5,502 nucleotides of DNA from NCBI GenBank assembly GCA_934717555.1, contig CAKUYY010000085.1, forward strand, positions 1 to 5,502. The letters run 5' to 3'. Of the stretch, positions 1-5,502 are shown in pieces (positions within the stretch are counted from its first letter, which is position 1; each line of letters starts with the position of its first letter). The notes beneath the pieces were generated by a model. It was not told the DNA's origin. It saw only the letters and a program-made list of their open reading frames with translations, and did not search any database. This stretch comes from an uncultured Clostridium sp. GTDB lineage: Bacteria; Bacillota; Clostridia; Oscillospirales; Acutalibacteraceae. A program made the position numbers and the translations under genes.

Positions 1-1586
1 ATATTGTCCAGCGGGGACTGCTTATGGTAACCATTTCTCTTTTGACAAGCTTTGGAGCTTTGGCGGGAAGTTACCTATGCGCCAACCTTTCCTCTAAGCT
101 TGGCCGGGATATCCGAAACGCCCTTTATGATAAATCCCTGCACTTTTCCGCTTCGGATTTGGAGAAGATTGGAACCGGCTCTATGATTACCCGGACCCTC
201 AATGATGTCAATGTGGTGCAACAAGCGGTAGTCATGGTAATTCAGATGATTCTGCCTGTCCCAGTCGTCTGCGTGATGGGGGTTATGATGGCGTTTCTCA
301 TTGATTCCATGATGGGCTGGATTTTAGCTGGTGTTATCTTGATCATCCTTTTCATGGCGGTTTTGGTTATGAGGAAGGCCGCTCCTCTTTTTGAACGGCT
401 CCAGCGTTTTCTCGACCGAATGAACGTGGTCATCCGGGAAAATGTGACGGGAGTCCGGGTTATCCGCGCTTTTAACAAGGAATCTTATGAAGAAAAAAGG
501 ATGAAAGGGGTATTTGGCAGTTATAAAGATGTTTCAATCAAAGTAAACCGCCTGTTCGCAGGGCTGGAAAGTACCGCGCTGCTGGTGATCAACCTGATTA
601 TTGTAGTCATCCTTTATGTGGGAGGGAATCGCACTGGCGCTGGATTTATGGAAATAGGAGATATCACTGCCCTAAGCCAATATGCCGTTATGATCCTGTT
701 TTATCTCATCATGGCACAGATGGTAATGATTATGCTTCCAAGGGCGTTGGTCTGCTCCCGGAGAATCCGCGAGGTTCTTGCATTGAAACCGGAAATCGTG
801 GACAGAAATGACAGTAAGACCTGCGAAACGGCATGTGTGGACGTTGTGAGTTTTCAAAATGTACGATTTCGTTTTGCCGATGCAGATGAGGATACATTGT
901 CTGGATTGGATTTTTCCTGCAAACGTGGACAGACCACAGCGATTATCGGCAGTACAGGCAGTGGAAAATCCACAGTTGCAAAATTGATTTTACGGTTTCA
1001 TGATGTATCCAGTGGAGCTGTCCTGTTCAATGGGACCGATATCCGCGAGATAAAACAGGAACAGCTGAGGAATCATATTTCTTATGTGCCGCAAAAAGCG
1101 TGGCTGTTTTCGGGGACGATTGCAGATAATCTGTGCCATGGAAAGAGGGATGCCTCTGAGGAAGAGATGAAACATGCTCTCTCTGTGGCACAAGCTGGTT
1201 TTGTGGATGGCCTGCCAAGAGGACTTTTATCGCCTGTCGCACAGGGAGGCACCAATTTTTCAGGGGGACAGAAACAGCGGCTTGCTATTGCCCGCGCGCT
1301 GATGAAAAAATCGGATTTATATATTTTTGATGATAGTTTTTCCGCCCTGGATTTTAAAACAGACGCCGCTTTACGAAAGGCGCTTATGGAAGAAACACAG
1401 GAGTCGGCTGTCTTAATCATTGCCCAGCGCGTCAGTACTATCCGGAATGCGGATCAGATCATTGTGCTTGAGGATGGAAGGGTAGCGGGAATTGGTACCC
1501 ATGAGGTTCTGATGAAGAGCTGCCCCGTTTATCAGGATATCGCGAAATCCCAGATGAAAGGAGAGAATCCCAATGGAGGACAATAG
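1..1586 (+). CDS. Heterodimeric ABC exporter, degenerate-site subunit (permease fused to ATPase), 5'-partial
   Basis: This is one half of an ABC exporter that moves an unknown substrate out across the cell membrane using ATP. The reading frame stays open from base 3 to the window edge, so the Met at 24 is probably internal; roughly 50 residues with the first membrane helix lie upstream. Counting from that Met, hydrophobic segments fall near residues 3-20, 71-95, 97-116, 186-201 and 221-239. The ATPase domain follows: Walker A GSTGSGKST at 309-317 (K315), Q-loop Q357, signature NFSGGQ at 411-416, Walker B ending D436 and D-loop SALD at 440-443. Two key residues are altered: Asp (D437) replaces the catalytic Glu, and Gln (Q468, in AQR) replaces the switch His. 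This is the known pattern of the non-catalytic member of heterodimeric exporters such as TM287/288 and BmrCD. The partner gene overlaps its 3' end. Family is certain; multidrug export is only one possibility. Confidence 0.95.
   Translation, partial: IVQRGLLMVTISLLTSFGALAGSYLCANLSSKLGRDIRNALYDKSLHFSASDLEKIGTGSMITRTLNDVNVVQQAVVMVIQMILPVPVVCVMGVMMAFLIDSMMGWILAGVILIILFMAVLVMRKAAPLFERLQRFLDRMNVVIRENVTGVRVIRAFNKESYEEKRMKGVFGSYKDVSIKVNRLFAGLESTALLVINLIIVVILYVGGNRTGAGFMEIGDITALSQYAVMILFYLIMAQMVMIMLPRALVCSRRIREVLALKPEIVDRNDSKTCETACVDVVSFQNVRFRFADADEDTLSGLDFSCKRGQTTAIIGSTGSGKSTVAKLILRFHDVSSGAVLFNGTDIREIKQEQLRNHISYVPQKAWLFSGTIADNLCHGKRDASEEEMKHALSVAQAGFVDGLPRGLLSPVAQGGTNFSGGQKQRLAIARALMKKSDLYIFDDSFSALDFKTDAALRKALMEETQESAVLIIAQRVSTIRNADQIIVLEDGRVAGIGTHEVLMKSCPVYQDIAKSQMKGENPNGGQ
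1557..1565 (+). promoter_or_regulatory. Ribosome binding site for the second exporter gene, inside the end of the first
   Basis: AAAGGAGAG lies in the last codons of the first exporter gene. Its AGGAG core (1559-1563) sits 9 bases before the ATG at 1573. It supports that start, although the start lies upstream of the first gene's stop, and it fits translational coupling of the two subunits. Confidence 0.8.
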
Positions 1587-3390
1587 AGTCGAAGAAATGG
1601 ATGATGGTTTTGATTTTTCTTCCCCGGACGACGCAGGAAAGACTTTAAAAAGGCTTTGGATTTCTGTGGACGACCAACATAAGCGGTTGGGAATTGTATT
1701 GGTTTCGGTAATCTTTTATACATTCCTTTCCATTGTAGCGCCTCTGTACAGCGCTTATATTGTCGATTTACTGTGGGAGAAGATTCAGGCAGCGATTGCC
1801 GGAGGTGCGGCATTTTCCATCACCTGGACAGATGGAGGCAAGGATATCTTCTTTTTATTGCTGATCTATTTGGCGACAGGGCTGTTTTATATTATACAAT
1901 CTTTTCTCATGGCCAGTTTTGCGGAAAAACTCAGCTATCGCCTGAGAAATGAAGTGGGCCAGAAATTAAGTAGGCTTCCGTTATCCTTTTTTGACCGGAA
2001 TAAGCCAGGGGTTATTTTGAGCCGGGTCACCAACGATTTAGATAAAATGTCCGAGGCGTTTCAAACAGGGGTATTAAAGCTGTTTACCTCCATTGGAATG
2101 ATTGTCGGTTCTCTAATGATGATGTTTCGCTTTAGTATACTGCTTACGGTAATTTTCCTGGTTTTTATGGGCATATCCCTGTTCGCCACTAAATTGGTTT
2201 CGAACAAAACCCTGCAATATGCACTCCGCCGGCAGGAATGCGTCAGTAATGTGACTACGCAAGTAGAGGAGAACTACAGCGGACGCGTCATTATCAAGGC
2301 GTTCAATCAGGAACAAAATAGTTCCGAGCGTATGCATCAGGCGACTCAAGAGCTGACCGAGGCATCTCAAAAAGCGGATTTTATGATCAACGCCATCAAT
2401 CCGGCCATCCGTTTTATCAACCGTTTGGGACAGATCTTGATTGCGGTATTCGGAGGAGGTATGCTTCTCAATGGGACCATGAGCGTTGGCGTATTCCAGG
2501 CATTTTTCCAATATGTGAATCAGTCGGCGGAACCTCTCACTGAGCTTGCCTTTATGGTTAATTCCATGCAGTCTTCCTTGGCGTCCCTGGAGCGGGTCTA
2601 TCGGCTGTTGGATGAAGAAGAAATTTCTTCGGCCCCCGCTGAGCCTGTTGTGATACAAGACGCTGAAGGGCTTGTGGAATTCCGCCACGTGCGTTTTGGA
2701 TATACGCCCGACAAGATCTTGATGCACGATGTGAATTTTTCCGCCAAGCCAGGACAGAAAATTGCCATTGTGGGAAGTACCGGAGCGGGAAAAACTACCC
2801 TGATTAATCTTTTGATGCGTTTTTATGAGATAAACAGCGGGCAGATTTTACTGGATGGAAAAGATATCAGTCTGTTAACACGTTCCAATCTGCGAAGTAA
2901 TTTTGGTATGGTGTTACAGGATACGTGGCTGTTTGAGGGAACGATTGCTGAAAACATTGCATATGGCAGGCCGAACGCCACCCGGGAGGAAATTATTGCC
3001 GCGGCTAAGGCGGCGAGAGTAGATTTTTTTGTCCGTACCATGCCCCACGGCTATGATACTGTCCTCAGTAACGACGCGGAAAATATTTCTATAGGGCAGC
3101 GCCAGCTGCTCACTATTGCCCGGGTGTTTCTAGCGGATCCTGCGGTATTGATTTTAGATGAAGCTACTTCCAGTGTAGACACCCGAACGGAAATTGAAAT
3201 TGGGAAGGCGATGAGAAAACTGATGAAAAACCGCACCAGCTTTGTGATTGCCCACCGCCTGTCTACCATTGTGGACGCAGATCTGATCCTGCTGATGCAG
3301 GATGGCAATATTATCGAGCAGGGGGACCACAAGACATTGCTGCAAGCCGGAAAAGCTTATGCAGAGCTTTATAACAGTCAATTTGTGTGA
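1573..3390 (+). CDS. Heterodimeric ABC exporter, catalytic-site subunit (permease fused to ATPase)
   Basis: This is the complete second half of the exporter, 605 residues, a usual length for an ABC half-transporter. A polar N-terminal stretch of about 38 residues, rich in Asp and Glu at first, precedes a six-helix membrane domain, with clear hydrophobic segments near 40-63, 92-115, 165-182, 187-207 and 285-300. The ATPase domain covers about 368-605: A-loop Y377, Walker A GSTGAGKTT at 401-409 (K407), Q-loop Q449, Walker B ending D529 with catalytic E530, D-loop SSVD and switch H561. The signature reads ISIGQ (505-509) instead of LSGGQ, with Ile for the first Gly. In the head-to-tail dimer, E530 and H561 pair with the normal signature of the upstream subunit to give the active ATP site, while ISIGQ faces the degenerate half. 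The ATG has a good ribosome binding site and overlaps the upstream gene by 14 bp, so the two are one operon. The substrate is unknown. Confidence 0.96.
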   Translation: MEDNRVEEMDDGFDFSSPDDAGKTLKRLWISVDDQHKRLGIVLVSVIFYTFLSIVAPLYSAYIVDLLWEKIQAAIAGGAAFSITWTDGGKDIFFLLLIYLATGLFYIIQSFLMASFAEKLSYRLRNEVGQKLSRLPLSFFDRNKPGVILSRVTNDLDKMSEAFQTGVLKLFTSIGMIVGSLMMMFRFSILLTVIFLVFMGISLFATKLVSNKTLQYALRRQECVSNVTTQVEENYSGRVIIKAFNQEQNSSERMHQATQELTEASQKADFMINAINPAIRFINRLGQILIAVFGGGMLLNGTMSVGVFQAFFQYVNQSAEPLTELAFMVNSMQSSLASLERVYRLLDEEEISSAPAEPVVIQDAEGLVEFRHVRFGYTPDKILMHDVNFSAKPGQKIAIVGSTGAGKTTLINLLMRFYEINSGQILLDGKDISLLTRSNLRSNFGMVLQDTWLFEGTIAENIAYGRPNATREEIIAAAKAARVDFFVRTMPHGYDTVLSNDAENISIGQRQLLTIARVFLADPAVLILDEATSSVDTRTEIEIGKAMRKLMKNRTSFVIAHRLSTIVDADLILLMQDGNIIEQGDHKTLLQAGKAYAELYNSQFV

Positions 3391-3425
3391 CGCTACATTG
3401 TCATAACATATACAAAAGATAAGGG

Positions 3426-3442
3426 CCTCCGTGATTCGGGGG
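3426..3442 (+). other. Short GC-rich hairpin after the exporter operon
   Basis: CCTCCG and CGGGGG can pair as a 6-bp stem with one T-G wobble and a 5-base loop. It lies 35 bases after the exporter stop codon. No T-run follows, so it is not a convincing terminator by itself. It may help protect the mRNA end or be chance. Confidence 0.3.
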
Positions 3443-3466
3443 ATGACAAAGATATAGAAAGCATGT

Positions 3467-3504
3467 AAAATGGGCAGTTGCCTTGCGGGGTAACTGCCCA
3501 TTTT
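3467..3504. terminator. Bidirectional rho-independent terminator between convergent genes
   Basis: The arms at 3467-3479 and 3492-3504 are exact reverse complements over 13 bp (AAAATGGGCAGTT). The stem can extend by four more pairs, two of them G-T wobbles, closing on a TGCG loop. The A-run on one side and T-run on the other give a U-tract on either strand, and a further run of seven T at 3515-3521 follows on the + strand. It lies 76 bases after the exporter stop and 84 bases after the metY stop, so it can end both convergent transcripts. Confidence 0.9.
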
Positions 3505-3588
3505 GTTATGAGTGTTTTTTTATATGGTGAATAGATTTTTATAGGGTAGGAATTTATGAAAAAATAGGCATCTCCTCATTTGGAACGG

Positions 3589-4875
3589 TTATGAAAAGAC
3601 AGCGCAGAAAGCCTGGTCGAGATCGGCGATGAGATCCTGCGCATTCTCGATGCCAATCGAAAGGCGGATGGTATTGGGATAAATACCGCTTGACTCCAAT
3701 TCTTTTTCAGAGAGCTGGGAGTGGGTTGTGCTGCTGGGATGAATAGCAAGAGATTTGGCGTCTGCTACATTAGCCAACAAAGAAAATATTTCCAAATGGT
3801 CAATAAAGGCTTTGGCTTTTTCCTCTCCGCCGCGGATACGGAAGGTGAAGATAGAGCCTGCATACAGCGGGAAGTATTTTTTTGCCAACCCATGATAGGG
3901 ATTGTTTGGCAGGGAAGGATGATAGACTTTCTCAACATAAGGGTTATGGAATAGATAATCTATTACAGCCAAGGCGTTCTGGTTATGACGTTCCACCCGT
4001 AGGGAAAGGGTTTCCAACCCCTGTAGAAATAAAAATGAATGGAAAGGGCTTAAACTTGCCCCGGTATCCCGTAGCAGAACAACGCGTGCACGCAAAATGT
4101 AAGCCAAGTTACCGAAGGCTTCTACAGGAACCAGACCATGGTAACTGGGATCTGGAGAGGTAAACTGGGGAAATCTGCCGGAAGCGGTCCAATCAAACCG
4201 GCCGGAATCAACCAGGATACCACCGATACTGGTTCCATGTCCACCGATAAATTTAGTGGCAGAATGGACAACGATATCCGCGCCATGTTCGATAGGGCGG
4301 AAAAGATAAGGGGTGGCAAACGTGTTGTCCACAATTACTGGAATCCCATAGCGGTGAGAAACTTGGCTTAATGGCTGGAGATCGATAATATTCCCATTGG
4401 GGTTTCCCAAAGATTCCACAAATACAGCTTTGGTATTGGGCTGGAAAGCAGCTTCAAAATGAGAGATATCGTCCGGGTTCACAAAAGTTGTGGAGATACC
4501 GTACTGCTTGAGCGTGTGGGCAAACAAGTTATAGGTCCCACCATATAAAGTGTTGGCGGCAACGATATGGTCGCCAGCGCCTGCAATATTTAATATAGAA
4601 TAAGTGATAGCCGCCGCACCAGAAGCTGTGGCCAAAGCACCCGCACCGCCCTCTAAAGAAGCCATGCGTTTTTCAAAAACATCTGTTGTAGGATTCATGA
4701 TACGGGTGTAAATATTACCAGTTTCTTTTAGGCTAAATAGGGCTTCTCCATGGGCGCTGTCCTGAAAGACATAGGATGTTGTCTGGTAGATGGGGACAGC
4801 TCGGGAACCAGTGGAAACATCCGCCTCCTGTCCTGCGTGTACCTGCAAAGTCTCAAAATGATAATTGTGTTTCAT
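3589..4875 (-). CDS. metY: O-acetylhomoserine sulfhydrylase (O-acetylhomoserine aminocarboxypropyltransferase)
   Basis: This cytoplasmic PLP enzyme of the Cys/Met metabolism family is expected to join O-acetyl-L-homoserine and sulfide to give homocysteine and acetate, the direct sulfhydrylation step of methionine synthesis. The protein has 428 residues, the usual MetY length and longer than most cystathionine gamma-synthases or beta-lyases (about 380-400). Visible family features are YTR at 56-58 (phosphate contact from the neighbouring subunit), Y111 (expected to stack on PLP), ESLGNPN at 154-160, D183 in VDNTFATP (pyridine nitrogen), the PLP Schiff-base Lys K208 in SATKFIGGHG, and R404 (substrate carboxylate). 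The segment around 225-262 with PSYHG is typical of the sulfhydrylase branch. The ATG at 4875 is chosen over the in-frame TTG at 4878 because it sits 6 bases after AGGAGGG. The gene stands alone with its own promoter and converges on the exporter operon. Use of methanethiol or another O-acyl substrate cannot be excluded. Confidence 0.93.
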   Translation of the reverse strand: MKHNYHFETLQVHAGQEADVSTGSRAVPIYQTTSYVFQDSAHGEALFSLKETGNIYTRIMNPTTDVFEKRMASLEGGAGALATASGAAAITYSILNIAGAGDHIVAANTLYGGTYNLFAHTLKQYGISTTFVNPDDISHFEAAFQPNTKAVFVESLGNPNGNIIDLQPLSQVSHRYGIPVIVDNTFATPYLFRPIEHGADIVVHSATKFIGGHGTSIGGILVDSGRFDWTASGRFPQFTSPDPSYHGLVPVEAFGNLAYILRARVVLLRDTGASLSPFHSFLFLQGLETLSLRVERHNQNALAVIDYLFHNPYVEKVYHPSLPNNPYHGLAKKYFPLYAGSIFTFRIRGGEEKAKAFIDHLEIFSLLANVADAKSLAIHPSSTTHSQLSEKELESSGIYPNTIRLSIGIENAQDLIADLDQAFCAVFS

Positions 4876-4881
4876 CAAGAA

Positions 4882-4888
4882 CCCTCCT
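4882..4888 (-). promoter_or_regulatory. Ribosome binding site of metY, decides the start
   Basis: On the minus strand AGGAGGG ends 6 bases before the ATG at 4875 and only 3 bases before the TTG at 4878. The spacing favours the ATG. Confidence 0.85.
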
Positions 4889-4923
4889 CAACAGATAGTT
4901 TTTTCTGGATAAATAGAAAATAA

Positions 4924-4960
4924 TAGTAATTTGATATGTATTATATTATTTAAATTCCTA
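4924..4960. repeat. Imperfect inverted repeat around the metY -10 box, candidate operator
   Basis: The + strand arms TAGTAATTT (4924-4932) and AAATTCCTA (4952-4960) are reverse complements at 8 of 9 positions, separated by 19 bases. One arm lies in the promoter spacer and the other at about the transcription start, so a dimeric repressor bound here would block RNA polymerase. On the minus strand the promoter-spacer arm reads TAGGAATTT, whose GGAATT recalls, from memory, the core of CymR (Rrf2 family) sites controlling sulfur genes in Bacillota. The region is very AT-rich, so chance is possible. Confidence 0.4.
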
Positions 4961-4969
4961 GTTTGTCAA
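4940..4969 (-). promoter_or_regulatory. Sigma-A promoter of metY
   Basis: On the minus strand a perfect -35 TTGACA (4969-4964) and a perfect -10 TATAAT (4945-4940) are separated by 18 bases. The sequence upstream of the -35 is T- and A-rich, as in an UP element. Transcription would start near 4933, giving a leader of about 58 bases, too short for a SAM riboswitch or T-box. Confidence 0.9.
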
Positions 4970-4995
4970 TATACTTTGAAAAATAAAAAGCATCT

Positions 4996-5025
4996 TTGAA
5001 AATCCATAGCCATAAAAAGTTTAAT
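4996..5025 (+). promoter_or_regulatory. Candidate sigma-A promoter for the dacF-like gene
   Basis: TTGAAA (4996-5001) and TTTAAT (5020-5025) each match the sigma-A consensus at 5 of 6 positions, with an 18-base spacer. Transcription from here would leave a leader of about 150 bases before the GTG at 5181. The match is reasonable, but the region is AT-rich, and a sporulation sigma factor could instead drive the gene. Confidence 0.4.
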
Positions 5026-5058
5026 AAGCAGACGCTAAAAAAGAGAAAAATTTCGTGG

Positions 5059-5074
5059 TTTTCCAATAGGAAAA
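5059..5074 (+). repeat. Small perfect hairpin in the dacF leader
   Basis: TTTTCC and GGAAAA form a perfect 6-bp stem with an AATA loop. It is mostly A-T and has no following T-run. It would lie in the leader if the candidate promoter at 4996-5025 is used. No known element is recognised. Confidence 0.3.
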
Positions 5075-5120
5075 GATGGATAGGGCGGCAGATGGATGCA
5101 TATGAATAGAAAGAATGGAA

Positions 5121-5139
5121 TCTATAGCAACCCTATAGA
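5121..5139 (+). repeat. Perfect 7-bp inverted repeat upstream of the dacF-like gene
   Basis: TCTATAG (5121-5127) and CTATAGA (5133-5139) are exact reverse complements separated by CAACC. Each arm holds the 6-bp palindrome CTATAG, so the motif is also a direct repeat with an 11-bp period, about one helical turn. It lies 41 bases before the GTG start. It could be a protein-binding site or an mRNA hairpin; no known operator is recognised. Confidence 0.35.
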
Positions 5140-5167
5140 AAAAGGAAACAAAAGGGGAATCATTTAT

Positions 5168-5172
5168 GGAGG
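5168..5172 (+). promoter_or_regulatory. Ribosome binding site deciding the GTG start of the dacF-like gene
   Basis: GGAGG ends 8 bases before the GTG at 5181. An in-frame ATG at 5166 is a rival, with the weaker AAAGGGG 8 bases before it. The GTG is preferred because its binding site is stronger and the product begins with a textbook signal peptide. Confidence 0.75.
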
Positions 5173-5180
5173 TGCAGATT

Positions 5181-5502
5181 GTGAAGTTTGGAAAAAGGGT
5201 TATCTGTTGGCTGTTAAGTGTATGTATTTTTCTTTCGCTTCCCTGTGGGGTATCGGCTCTGAGTGATGAGGAAATCCCTGCCCCTGCTGCGGTTTTGATG
5301 GAAGCGGATTCTGGACACGTTTTATATGAAAAAAACGCTCATGAAGTACGGGCGTGCGCCTCTATCACAAAAGTGATGACTTTACTGTTGGTGATGGAAG
5401 CGATTGATTCCGGTAAGATTGCCTGGGATGACCCAGTTACCGCCAGTGAGCATGCCTCGTCCATGGGAGGATCGGATATCTGGCTGGAGCCCGGAGAAAC
5501 GA
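5181..5502 (+). CDS. dacF: D-alanyl-D-alanine carboxypeptidase (DacF-like, peptidase S11), 3'-partial
   Basis: Only the first 107 residues are in the window. They match the N-terminus of a low-molecular-weight penicillin-binding protein, which trims the terminal D-Ala from peptidoglycan stem peptides outside the membrane. A signal peptide is clear: basic start MKFGKR, hydrophobic core at about 7-20 and likely cleavage after VSA at 26. The mature part opens with PAAVLMEADSGHVLYEKNA (34-52), typical of the S11 family, and the active-site SxxK follows as SITK at 61-64 (S61 nucleophile, K64). MGGSDIWLEPGE (95-106) is typical of the DacF type in Clostridia and Bacilli. The SxN and KTG motifs and the C-terminal domain lie beyond the window. 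In Bacillus subtilis dacF is a forespore gene in the sigma-F regulon, but the role here, sporulation or general wall maintenance, is not shown. It is divergent from metY. The in-frame ATG at 5166 would add five residues. Confidence 0.9.
   Translation, partial: MKFGKRVICWLLSVCIFLSLPCGVSALSDEEIPAPAAVLMEADSGHVLYEKNAHEVRACASITKVMTLLLVMEAIDSGKIAWDDPVTASEHASSMGGSDIWLEPGET

Noticed and set aside
2113..2727. 204-residue open frame on the minus strand
   Set aside because: It lies wholly inside the second exporter gene, whose motifs are intact. Its translation shows no recognisable domain and is rich in His, Arg and Gln as expected of a shadow frame.
3721..4371. Three short + strand open frames opposite metY
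   Set aside because: All lie antisense to a complete, motif-rich metY gene, and their translations show no recognisable domain.
4876..4878. TTG as the start of metY, giving 429 residues
   Set aside because: It lies only 3 bases after the AGGAGGG sequence, while the adjacent ATG at 4875 has better spacing and is the usual start codon.
5098..5126. Sporulation (sigma-F/G) promoter before the dacF-like gene
   Set aside because: GCATA at 5098-5102 resembles the -35 element, but the spacing is only 14 bases and the sequence at 5117-5126 fits the -10 consensus poorly.
4876..5165. SAM riboswitch (S-box) or T-box upstream of metY
   Set aside because: The promoter leaves a leader of about 58 bases, and no conserved S-box or T-box sequence or terminator-antiterminator pair is visible on the minus strand.
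5229..5261. Lipoprotein signal (lipobox) in the dacF-like protein
   Set aside because: The Cys at residue 22 follows LSLP, which does not fit the L-[AS]-[GA]-C pattern. VSA at 24-26 is a better signal peptidase I site.

Overview
The window looks like an ordinary chromosomal stretch from a Gram-positive, low-to-moderate-GC bacterium, most likely a gut-type member of the Clostridia (Bacillota). The evidence is strong GGAGG ribosome binding sites, a consensus sigma-A promoter in a very AT-rich intergenic region, a clostridial-style DacF carboxypeptidase, and a paired ABC exporter of a type common in Clostridia. The species cannot be named from the sequence.

Layout. Positions 1-3390 (+) hold two overlapping genes for the halves of a heterodimeric ABC exporter. 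The first is cut at its 5' end by the window edge; the second is complete and overlaps the first by 14 bp. Their ATPase motifs are complementary. The first subunit has Asp in place of the catalytic Glu and Gln in place of the switch His, but keeps a normal signature motif. The second has the catalytic Glu and His but a degenerate signature. Together they would form one working and one degenerate ATP site. The exported substrate cannot be read from the sequence.

Positions 3391-3588 are a short convergent intergenic region with a strong hairpin that can serve as a terminator for both flanking genes. Positions 3589-4875 (-) encode a complete O-acetylhomoserine sulfhydrylase (MetY type), a PLP enzyme that makes homocysteine. 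It has its own near-perfect promoter, whose -10 box is bracketed by an inverted repeat that may be an operator.

Positions 4876-5180 are a divergent intergenic region carrying the metY promoter, a weaker candidate promoter reading right, and two small inverted repeats in the right-hand leader. Positions 5181-5502 (+) are the start of a secreted DacF-like D-Ala-D-Ala carboxypeptidase, cut off by the window end after its SxxK motif.

The three units (export, sulfur amino acid synthesis, cell wall) have no evident functional link. I found no mobile element, CRISPR array, RNA gene or recognisable riboswitch, and no sign of an undescribed system. The points most worth a second look are the asymmetric exporter and the possible operator on the metY promoter.
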